Source: an uncultured Acidaminococcus sp. (GTDB lineage: Bacteria; Bacillota; Negativicutes; Acidaminococcales; Acidaminococcaceae). From it: a stretch of 64,000 nt of DNA. The stretch covers positions 7,095-71,094 of the forward strand of contig UPXT01000007.1 of the NCBI GenBank assembly GCA_900538365.1. The letters are read 5' to 3'. The translations under genes and the position numbers were made by a program. Below, piece after piece: positions 35,496-42,677 of the stretch. The notes beneath the pieces are model-generated. The model did not search any database and was not told the origin of the DNA. It worked only from the letters and a program-made list of their open reading frames with translations. How positions within the stretch are numbered: the first letter of the stretch is position 1; each line of letters begins with the position of its first letter.

Positions 35496-36287
35496 TTATT
35501 TCGTTTCTGTGCCAAACCATTTTTCCTGGATCTTTTGATATTCGCCGGAATCTTTCAGTTCCTTGAGGGCCTTATTGAGACCATCAACGAGTTCCTTTTT
35601 CCCTTTAGGTGCCGCAATCCCGTAAAAATCGCCTTTTTTCGGGGTTCCAACGGTCTTTGCGTAGGAAGCGCCGCCCTTTTTAAGGAAATATTCCAGTACC
35701 GGCAGGTCACTGATGACGGCGTCCACATTCCCGTTTTTAAGTTCCAGGCAGGCAAGGTCTGACGTATCAAAGTTCGTCACCTTGGCGCCTTCAATCTTTT
35801 CGGCCTCTTGAGCGCCCGTCGTACCAAGCTGGACACCAATGCGTTTGCCTTTTAAATCATCGAGGGACTTGATTTCATTGTTGTCTTTCCTGACGATGGT
35901 CATGAGACCGGATTCATAGTAGGGATCGGTGAAAAGGAACTGCTTTTTTCGCTCTTCCGTAATGGACATACCCGCCATGGCCACGTCAATCTGACCGGCA
36001 TTCATGGCCGGGAAAAGGGCATCAAAGCCCATCCCCTTGATGGTCACTTTTTCATAGCCCATCTTCTTTGCCATAGCCTTGATGAGATCCATATCAAAGC
36101 CTGTGATTTCCCCATCCTTCCCATCAGGGAATTCAAAAGGAGCAAAGGAAGGCTCCGTTCCTACAATGAGTTCCTTCTTTTGTTGTGCCGCATCCTTACT
36201 GCCGGAATTCCCACACCCAGAAAGGCTGGTCACAACCAGTGCAGCAAGAATGCCTGTTAAGGCCAATTTTTTCACCCAACTTTTCAT
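35496..36287 (-). CDS. Amino-acid-binding lipoprotein (family 3), tandem copy 1
   Basis: A 263-residue lipoprotein with lipobox SLSGC followed by GNSGSKDAAQ. The binding domain has VGTEPSFAPFEF, TGFDMDLIKAMA, MGFDALFPAMNAGQIDVAMAGM and ITEERKKQFLFTDPYYESG. It is a paralogue of the next gene. The start is the ATG at 36287 with GAGGGG at 9 nt; a TTG at 36296 is less likely. It lies directly behind the 217-nt structured leader at 36317-36533, which may control it. The ligand is probably a polar amino acid. Confidence 0.92.
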   Translation of the reverse strand: MKSWVKKLALTGILAALVVTSLSGCGNSGSKDAAQQKKELIVGTEPSFAPFEFPDGKDGEITGFDMDLIKAMAKKMGYEKVTIKGMGFDALFPAMNAGQIDVAMAGMSITEERKKQFLFTDPYYESGLMTIVRKDNNEIKSLDDLKGKRIGVQLGTTGAQEAEKIEGAKVTNFDTSDLACLELKNGNVDAVISDLPVLEYFLKKGGASYAKTVGTPKKGDFYGIAAPKGKKELVDGLNKALKELKDSGEYQKIQEKWFGTETK

Positions 36288-36316
36288 CCGTCTCAACCCC
36301 TCATATTTTTATTTAT

Positions 36317-36533
36317 AAATATACAATTCAGCTGACCTGGTCTTCGCCCCCACACTCGCCTGCTGGAAGGTTCGCTCCTAAGCGTTCTTGCTCCCCACTA
36401 CTGCTTCTCTCGCATTTTGCGGCAGGTCTTACTTCTAAGCTGCACCGTGCTCACAGCGAATTCCGCTGCTTACGTGGATCGTTTCGCCTGCAACTGGCAT
36501 CGACTTTCAACCACAGACCTGAATTGTATATTT
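36317..36533 (-). ncRNA. Candidate structured RNA / leader closed by a 15-bp helix
   Basis: Read on the minus strand, the segment opens with AAATATACAATTCAG and closes with CTGAATTGTATATTT, a perfect 15-bp pairing over 217 nt, extended by GGTCT/AGACC. Inside are several local stems: GTGG...CCAC around TCG/CGA, CAGCG/CGCTG, GCAG-CTTA/TAAG-CTGC, CGCA/TGCG and CGCT/AGCG. A promoter at 36538-36566 puts transcription start within a few bases of the 5' arm. The 3' arm ends about 30 nt before the ATG at 36287. The interior is much richer in GC than its flanks. It could be a riboswitch-like leader or a separate small RNA. No known riboswitch consensus was recognised. An alternative reading is a MITE-like insertion with terminal inverted repeats. 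Confidence 0.55.
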
Positions 36534-36537
36534 ATTT

Positions 36538-36566
36538 ATTATAATGAGGAAGTTAAGGAAATGCAA
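36538..36566 (-). promoter_or_regulatory. Promoter of the structured leader and tandem binding proteins
   Basis: On the minus strand: TTGCAT, 17 bp, TATAAT. The predicted start (about 36531) coincides with the first arm of the 15-bp helix. Confidence 0.65.
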
Positions 36567-36724
36567 GTATTTTTATTCATTTTCCATGAATTTTTTTCAG
36601 AGTGTTTTCAAGGCCAAATTTTTATAGTATACTATAAGTCCCGAGAGGATTTTGGCAGAAAAAAGGGGCTCGTTTGTCCCCTCTTTTCTATTTTATATAT
36701 TTTATAGGTAAAGGTCGTTTTACT

Positions 36725-37354
36725 ATGCTGACGATACCCCAATTTTTGGAGTTTCCTACAACTGAAGACACCAGCGCTCTCGTATCCTTTTTTTTGAAGC
36801 TTCTGGAGCATAAAAACAAAGGACTCTTTCTCCACAGCCAGCAGGTTGCCAACTACGCCGTCTGTACCGCGATCAAGATGGGGCTTCCCCTATCGGAAGT
36901 GGCTGCCATTAAAACCGCAGCACTCCTTCACGATATCGGCATCGTTTCCGTACCGAACACCATCCTTGCCAAATATCCCTATTTCAACGTCAAGGAACGG
37001 GCTGCCTACCGGCGGCATTGCCTAGCCGGCGCCAGTATGATGGAAAACATCCCGGGCTTTGGTCACATTGTGAAGATGGTCCTCCATCATCATGAACATT
37101 GGGATGGCAGCGGTTATCCTAAACGCCTCAAAGGAGTGAACATTCCCTTGGGGGCCCGCATCATTGCCGTCTGTGACTATTACGACCGGCGCTGCAAGCC
37201 CTGCACCCATAACTGGCAGTGGCAGAGCGCTGTCACGCCAACAAGGATCCGTGACCTTTCGGGAATCTATTTTGATCCCGATGTCGTCAAGGCCTTCTTT
37301 GATGCCGTTGCACAAAATGACCTGATCCTGGAACAAGGTTCGGCTCACGCTTAA
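36725..37354 (+). CDS. HD-GYP-like domain protein with altered HD motif
   Basis: A 209-residue cytoplasmic protein, nearly all one HD domain with HD-GYP features: H37, H69-D70 in LLHDIGIVSVP, H98, the HHHEHWDGSGYP block (121-132) and D151 in AVCDYYDRR. HD-GYP proteins hydrolyse cyclic di-GMP. The usual HDIGK has Ile at position 73 in place of the catalytic-site Lys, so activity may be changed or lost. There is no receiver or sensor domain. The ATG at 36725 follows AAAGG at about 10 nt. A GGGG/CCCC hairpin with a T-run lies in the leader near 36664-36692. Confidence 0.82.
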   Translation: MLTIPQFLEFPTTEDTSALVSFFLKLLEHKNKGLFLHSQQVANYAVCTAIKMGLPLSEVAAIKTAALLHDIGIVSVPNTILAKYPYFNVKERAAYRRHCLAGASMMENIPGFGHIVKMVLHHHEHWDGSGYPKRLKGVNIPLGARIIAVCDYYDRRCKPCTHNWQWQSAVTPTRIRDLSGIYFDPDVVKAFFDAVAQNDLILEQGSAHA

Positions 37355-37370
37355 TGGAAAGTAAAAAGCA

Positions 37371-37406
37371 AAGACGTAAGGAATCCGTGAGGATGGCTTA
37401 CGTCTT
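37371..37406 (+). terminator. Intrinsic terminator after the HD-GYP-like gene
   Basis: Stem AAGACGTAAG/CTTACGTCTT followed by TTTT on the plus strand. Confidence 0.85.
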
Positions 37407-37552
37407 TTTTGATGGAAAATTGGGGGAAAGACAGGAAGGAAAAAAACCACAAAGGCGCGGCCCCAAATCGCCCCCAACGGGGGAACCGCTCCAAAATGAT
37501 TCGCCCGGAAACATGTTGCTCGGACCTTCGCTATCGCTTCCTTCTTATCATT

Positions 37553-38083
37553 TCATTTGGAACAGAAATCGCTCCGAATACAGCTAAATCGCACATGCCT
37601 CATCCGCACCCCCTTATACACCTTCACATCTTCATCCACGGGACTCATGCCATTGCGGCGAGCAACATTCATGGAGGCTTCATTCGTGTCGTGAATGAGG
37701 GACGAGACTTCATCTGCACCTAAGGCGTGAAAGGCGTAATCCATAAAAGCCCGGGCCGCTTCCGCAGCATACCCATGATGCCAGTAGATCCGCTCGAGAA
37801 GATAGCCCACTTCAAGGACTTCCCCACCCCGCCAAGGCTGGTAGGTGAGGCCGCACTGACCGATAAAGGCACCTGTTTCTTTAAGGACAATGGCATAAAG
37901 GCCAATCCCCCATTTTTCATAGCGTGCCAGCTGGTGCGTGAGCCAGGCCTTTACTTCCTCGTCCGTAAAGGCGCCTTCATAGGCGTACATGGCTTTTTCG
38001 TCCTGTAAAGTTCGTCTCAGATTTGCTTCATCCGCCTGCGTAAGCGGCCTCAGCAGCAGTCTTTTGGTTTCAAGATGGATCAT
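37553..38083 (-). CDS. GNAT acetyltransferase (RimJ/RimL type)
   Basis: A 176-residue acetyl-CoA-dependent N-acetyltransferase. ETKRLLLRPLTQADEANL at the start, GAFIGQCGLTYQPW and the acetyl-CoA site region EVGYLLERIYWHHGYAAEAARAFMDYAF are typical of RimJ/RimL-like GNATs, as is the closing NEASMNVARRNGMSPV. The substrate may be a protein N terminus or a small amine and cannot be told from sequence. The ATG has GAGGTG at the right distance. It is convergent with the HD-GYP-like gene and divergent from the zinc-ribbon gene. Confidence 0.88.
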   Translation of the reverse strand: MIHLETKRLLLRPLTQADEANLRRTLQDEKAMYAYEGAFTDEEVKAWLTHQLARYEKWGIGLYAIVLKETGAFIGQCGLTYQPWRGGEVLEVGYLLERIYWHHGYAAEAARAFMDYAFHALGADEVSSLIHDTNEASMNVARRNGMSPVDEDVKVYKGVRMRHVRFSCIRSDFCSK

Positions 38084-38187
38084 GCTTCACCTCATAAGGA
38101 ATTCAAATTGACAGGAATTCCACTGCAATGGTAAGATGAAAAACAAGGCATTTATAATGATTTTCCCCAAAGAAAGGATGGAGTTCT

Positions 38188-38784
38188 ATGGCAAATTTTT
38201 GTCCTCAATGCGGTGCCCGTCTTGCACCAACAAGCAAGTTCTGTCCCCAATGCGGCGTCAGGATTGCATCCGATTCCCCACAAGAAGAAACATCAGCACA
38301 GATCGATGTTTCCACCATACAAGCTGAAGAAAAGGTGCCGACAGCCCCTGCTGATCCGCCTAAAGAAGAAACCACATCACCTCATTTTACCATATCTCAG
38401 CCTGCTCAGACGCCAAAGACAGCCGAAAATTATCTTACCATGTTAAAAAATGACCTCACCATTGAAGGCCGACTCAACCGCAAACGCTATTGGGTTCGTA
38501 CGGGGCTGTGCATTGTGCTCAACATCATTGCGGCCATCTTCATGGAGATTCCCGCAGAACTTCCCATCTTTTTTGGGGCCATCCTGACCATTGCCGTTTC
38601 GATCTACCAAATCATGTTCACCGTGCGCCGTGCCCATGACCTTGGAAGATCCGGCTGGTATCTCCTTTGGGGCATTGTTCCCCTCGTCAATATTTATATC
38701 GCCATCCGCATCAGTTTCATCGAAGGCGAAAAAGGCCCGAACCGGTTCGGGCCGGATCCCTTGGAAACGCCTGGGACGTGGTGA
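38188..38784 (+). CDS. Zinc-ribbon DUF805 membrane protein
   Basis: A 198-residue protein. It has an N-terminal double-CxxC zinc ribbon (FCPQCGARLAPTSKFCPQCG, 4-23), a Pro/Thr/Glu-rich flexible linker (about 28-90), then a DUF805 domain (about 95-190). That domain has RLNRKRYWVR, three hydrophobic helices and the signature RRAHDLGRSGWYLL. DUF805 proteins are inner-membrane proteins of unknown function; the ribbon may bind a partner. The ATG follows AAAGGATGGAG. It is monocistronic and ends at a bidirectional terminator. Confidence 0.85.
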   Translation: MANFCPQCGARLAPTSKFCPQCGVRIASDSPQEETSAQIDVSTIQAEEKVPTAPADPPKEETTSPHFTISQPAQTPKTAENYLTMLKNDLTIEGRLNRKRYWVRTGLCIVLNIIAAIFMEIPAELPIFFGAILTIAVSIYQIMFTVRRAHDLGRSGWYLLWGIVPLVNIYIAIRISFIEGEKGPNRFGPDPLETPGTW

Positions 38785-38844
38785 GAGAAGAAAAACAAAA
38801 ACCAGTGCCAGCCTATGGCTGGCACTGGTTTTTGTTTTTCTCTC
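38783..38844. terminator. Bidirectional intrinsic terminator
   Basis: A long hairpin with CCAGTGCCAGCC/GGCTGGCACTGG flanked by A-runs on one side and T-runs on the other. It serves both convergent genes. Confidence 0.9.
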
Positions 38845-41800
38845 ATTTCACTTTCTGCTGCAGTTCGGCAACAATCTTCATGAGTTCCTGGATTTTTTGG
38901 TCCTGAATGGCGTCGTTGCGTTTCAGTTCTTCGTTTTCGACAATGAGCTGGGCTTTGCTGACGCCTTCGTACTCGCTGACGCGGCCGAGTTTGACGGAGA
39001 CGCCGAAGTTCCACATGTTTTCGCCGCCGCCCGTCGATCCGCCGAGGCTCAGCATGGTGCGGTTATCAGGCCGATAGAAGGCACCGATGGCAAGGGCCGT
39101 GTTGCCGCGGTAGCTGCCGGTACCAGCAGCAAAGTCGAGTTTGTTGTCCCGGTCAAAGTCGAGGGGATGGAGCGCTGCAAGCGCTGCAGCATGGGCTCCG
39201 ACTTTATCGACGCGGTCACCGAGGCGTTCGATGCGGCTGCTGACGTCGCGGACGTCTTTCGTCGCTTCATAGAGCTGGCTGCCATTGATGGCGTCTTTCG
39301 AGGTCGGGCTCACTTCCCCATCGGCGACGTTCGTGATCTTTTGGTTATTCATATCGATGCCGGTGCTGGAAATAGTCGGGCCGCCGTTCTTGATGCTGAT
39401 CTTGCTGACGCTGATGTTATCTTTGAGGGCGACGTTGACGTTGCTGCCGCTAATGGTCGTTGCAATGTTTTCGCTTCCCATGATGCCAAGTTTGCCGTCT
39501 TTTGCAAGTTTCGTCTCGCCTTTATCATCGGCCGCGAGTTTCGTTTCGATGACAGCGAGTCTGCCCGCATCCGTCGCTGCCGTACTGTCAGTCTTCTCTT
39601 CGTAGGTTACTTTGTCGGACCCGGAATCCTTGAAGTTCGTGCTGATGGTCCAGTTGCCGGTGCTATCTTTTTCAAGTTTGATGCCGTCCCCTGCTACGAG
39701 GCTGATGGACGAACCGGAATTTGCCGTCGCCGCTCTGAGCTGGGCCACGTTGACAGCATCCGTATCGGCTAACCCGGCGGCAACGTAGGTGATGCGGCGC
39801 GTATTGATGTTCCCATCAGAGTCGGGGCCACCGACAGAAACAGCCGCCAAGGTCGGTTTCCAGACATAATCCGTGTTCGCCGCGCGAAGAACGGGAGCAG
39901 ATGCATCCGAGGCCTCATAGCTAAATCCGTAATCTTCATCGACACCGCGGTCCGCCACAGAAAAGCTACCCAAGGCGACGCCGTCGTTTTCCGTGACGTC
40001 CGTGTTGTAGCCGAGGAAGACCGCGTTTTCGAGATCATCCTTATAAGCTTTCTTGGCCTTTTGGACTTTGACTTCATACTGCACTTCGCCCATCATTCCC
40101 GTCGCGGTCTTTGTGAGGGTTGCTTCTTCGCTTTCCCTGGACCCCAAAATGACGTTGTGTTTGCCATTTTTGAGTTCATGGTAATCACCAACGACAACGT
40201 TGTCTTCACTGGTCTCCAGAATATTGCCCGTTCCCACAAGGGTCGTCTGTTTCAAGTTCGTTCCTTTATTCATGAAACCACTGACCGTATTGTTGACACT
40301 GAACGCTTCTTCCGTACCGGTCAGTTCATTGGCTGTTCCTAGGATCTGGGAACGAATGGCATAATCGGTTTTATTGGCATTACCAAGGACGGATACCCCG
40401 CCGCCACCGTAAGCTGCTAAGTCTTGCATGGCTTTTTGGGCGTCTTCAACAGGAACATCCGTTCTGCCCTCCATAAAATACGTCGATCCAGCATAATTGG
40501 TAAAGACCAAACCACCTATTGCACTTTTATCGTCAATCAAATCACCAAGATAAGAATGCTGAACCTCGTTTCCTGCGCCAATAATATGCGCACCCATCGC
40601 ATCTTTCGCTTCATTGTAGGTGCCCTGGATGCTCGTAGCAAAACCACTGATTTTACGATTCAGCTGCTTTTCTTCCGATTCGTCCCTAGAATAGACGCCA
40701 TCATTACGAATCCAGTTAAAGGACCCATTGATGGTACCATACATTCCATTAACAAAAAGCCAGTTGCTGCCATCGTGGAGATTATCAATGGAAGAGCCAT
40801 GGCCCACAATCGTTTGTAACATGTTTTCTGAATAAGAGCGTGTTCCAATGAGAACACTGCCGCCGCGCACATACGAATGGAACCCTGCCATAATGGACGA
40901 ACCACCGCTCTGATACCGCAGTTCCCCATTTTTCATTTCTTTCTGTTCTTCAGGGGAAATGGAGCCAATCGTAATCATTTCTCCGGAGTTTGTGAAATTC
41001 TGGTTATCCCCGATAAGAATGACATTATTAGCACCGCCGGCATACAAACTGCCATATCCGCCACCGCCATTGTTATTATTCCCAATGACCTTGACCGATT
41101 CCCATTGATTCCGGTATGTGTAATTGTTGTGGATCGTATTGTTCCGGCCGATGGTGAGGTCCATCGTATACAGTTCCCGTCCATCCGGATCCTTATAATC
41201 GGAAACGGTACCGCTGTCGCGGGCAATGATTTCGTTGTTGTCGCCCAAAACGAGCTGTCTGTGGCTGCCATAGACCTTATTGCCGGACCCATAAATCTTG
41301 ACATCCTTGTTGACGCCCGTCACGACCTTGCGGAACGTCTTGCCGTTATTTTCATACCAGCCGTTCAGGACTTCGTTATTGTCGCCGACGATTTTCGTGT
41401 TGATGCTGCCTGTAATGGAGTTTTCGTCGCCAATGGCCGTATTGTGATGATTTTCTTTGGTATTGTCTTTTTCGACAGCATTTTTCACTGTATTCTTGCT
41501 GCCCAGGACATAGATATGCTGGCCATTTGACACGTTGTTATAGAAGCCATCGACAAAATTCAGCTGCGTAGCGCTGTCACTCAGCTCATTCGTGTTCCCC
41601 GTGAGGATGTTGCCAACGCCCATGACCTGCGACAGGTAGCCTTTATCGACCGTATTGGCGCCGCCCATGACCATGACCTGGCCGCCGCTTTCAGGAACCG
41701 CTTCCTGCAGGAGCTGGGACAGTTCATCCCATTTTCCCGCCCGGGCAAGGGGGTCGGCCTTATCCAAAAGCGTCAGACCATCCTTGACCTCCCGATAGGA

Positions 41801-42238
41801 ATTGGTGACCCGGTTCGCCGCGCCATAAATGACAGCCGCGTTGGCGTTTTCCGTATAGTTGGCCTGACCGATAATGGAACTTGCCACGCCGTCATAGGGC
41901 TTGTCACCTAACTTGATGCCGTTGAGACTCCCCATGATGACGACCGTAGGAGCAATCGTCGCGTCACCGCTTCCCGTAATTTGGATGGGCTGCCCGTTTT
42001 TATCAACGAGGAAACTCGACCCGGCAATGGTGTGCGTCAGATCCGACGTAACAGGAAGCGTTGGTGTTTCCGCATAGGCTGGCAATGCCGCCCCGCCAAG
42101 GACCATGCCCAGCGCGGCTGCGGTGAGGACACGTGCCGACTTTTGGGCCGCCACCTTACCCCGCCCTTTGGCGAGTTCGGAAACGACGACATAGCCATTT
42201 CGAACGTGACTCCAGATGACTTTGTAGATTCGGTTCAT
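38843..42238 (-). CDS. Trimeric autotransporter adhesin (YadA-like)
   Basis: A 1131-residue outer-membrane adhesin secreted by the type Vc route. It has an ESPR-type extended signal (MNRIYKVIWSHVRNGYVVVSE) ending near PAYA at 55, and a long head (about 75-770) built from many GxxNxV/I repeats such as GAANRV, GVGNIL, GDNNEV and GSGNKV, expected to form a beta-roll. A neck with DAVNVAQLRAA (about 840), a short stalk and a second DAINGSQLYEA precede the YadA anchor with NTALAIGAFYRPDNRTMLSLGG. After the last strand (VSVKLGR) some 40 further residues form a coiled coil (AQLIVENEELKRNDAIQDQK), an unusual periplasmic tail. The ATG follows GAGGAG. Its leader holds an intrinsic terminator. Confidence 0.93.
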   Translation of the reverse strand: MNRIYKVIWSHVRNGYVVVSELAKGRGKVAAQKSARVLTAAALGMVLGGAALPAYAETPTLPVTSDLTHTIAGSSFLVDKNGQPIQITGSGDATIAPTVVIMGSLNGIKLGDKPYDGVASSIIGQANYTENANAAVIYGAANRVTNSYREVKDGLTLLDKADPLARAGKWDELSQLLQEAVPESGGQVMVMGGANTVDKGYLSQVMGVGNILTGNTNELSDSATQLNFVDGFYNNVSNGQHIYVLGSKNTVKNAVEKDNTKENHHNTAIGDENSITGSINTKIVGDNNEVLNGWYENNGKTFRKVVTGVNKDVKIYGSGNKVYGSHRQLVLGDNNEIIARDSGTVSDYKDPDGRELYTMDLTIGRNNTIHNNYTYRNQWESVKVIGNNNNGGGGYGSLYAGGANNVILIGDNQNFTNSGEMITIGSISPEEQKEMKNGELRYQSGGSSIMAGFHSYVRGGSVLIGTRSYSENMLQTIVGHGSSIDNLHDGSNWLFVNGMYGTINGSFNWIRNDGVYSRDESEEKQLNRKISGFATSIQGTYNEAKDAMGAHIIGAGNEVQHSYLGDLIDDKSAIGGLVFTNYAGSTYFMEGRTDVPVEDAQKAMQDLAAYGGGGVSVLGNANKTDYAIRSQILGTANELTGTEEAFSVNNTVSGFMNKGTNLKQTTLVGTGNILETSEDNVVVGDYHELKNGKHNVILGSRESEEATLTKTATGMMGEVQYEVKVQKAKKAYKDDLENAVFLGYNTDVTENDGVALGSFSVADRGVDEDYGFSYEASDASAPVLRAANTDYVWKPTLAAVSVGGPDSDGNINTRRITYVAAGLADTDAVNVAQLRAATANSGSSISLVAGDGIKLEKDSTGNWTISTNFKDSGSDKVTYEEKTDSTAATDAGRLAVIETKLAADDKGETKLAKDGKLGIMGSENIATTISGSNVNVALKDNISVSKISIKNGGPTISSTGIDMNNQKITNVADGEVSPTSKDAINGSQLYEATKDVRDVSSRIERLGDRVDKVGAHAAALAALHPLDFDRDNKLDFAAGTGSYRGNTALAIGAFYRPDNRTMLSLGGSTGGGENMWNFGVSVKLGRVSEYEGVSKAQLIVENEELKRNDAIQDQKIQELMKIVAELQQKVK

Positions 42239-42274
42239 TCTTCTTTCTCCTCTTGAAACACTGCTTTGTCAAGC

Positions 42275-42319
42275 AAAAAGGCCAATTGAGCTCGATATAG
42301 GGGTTCCAATGGCCTTTTT
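42275..42319 (-). terminator. Leader terminator (attenuator candidate) of the adhesin gene
   Basis: Stem AAAAAGGCCA/TGGCCTTTTT, giving GGCC followed by a U-run in the adhesin transcript, 36 nt before its ATG and downstream of its promoter. Confidence 0.65.
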
Positions 42320-42364
42320 CATTTTTCCCTGCACCCACTCCGGATGCTTTCTCTCTATATCTCA

Positions 42365-42393
42365 ATCATATCACGCAATTATCAGAAAGTAAA
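42365..42393 (-). promoter_or_regulatory. Promoter of the adhesin gene
   Basis: On the minus strand: TTTACT, 17 bp, TATGAT. This gives a leader of about 120 nt that includes the hairpin at 42275-42319. Confidence 0.55.
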
Positions 42394-42677
42394 TTTTTCT
42401 TTCGTTTAATAACTACTTTTGATTTATAATCAAAAAATATATAGTTTTTTTCCTGATATAATATAGATAATTTATCCCATATAGTGTCTTTTTTTCTTCT
42501 TGTTTATTCTTTCTCATCATACAAGGTTTCTTGATACAGGGTAAAAATTTTCACATTTTTCGTCAAAACCAGCCGAATAGTCGGCGCAATATACGGGAAC
42601 TCTTACTTCACACTTTTTCCATATTCCTGTGATAAAATAAGGCCATCTTGTATCATATCAAAGAAAGGACGGTTCCT

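Larger units (their letters stand above)
42239..42677. promoter_or_regulatory. Divergent AT-rich control region
   Basis: About 440 bases between the adhesin and the antiporter genes. It contains the adhesin promoter (42365-42393), the leader hairpin (42275-42319) and very AT-rich sequence from 42380 to 42560. No gene is seen. Confidence 0.6.

Noticed and set aside
36317..36533. Cobalamin riboswitch in the structured leader
   Set aside because: AGACCTGCCGC resembles the B12 box, but the GGTGAAA and CCCCGCNACTGT blocks and the correct order are missing.
36417..36707. 96-codon frame on the plus strand
   Set aside because: It crosses the structured RNA and AT-rich promoter sequence and has no ribosome binding site.
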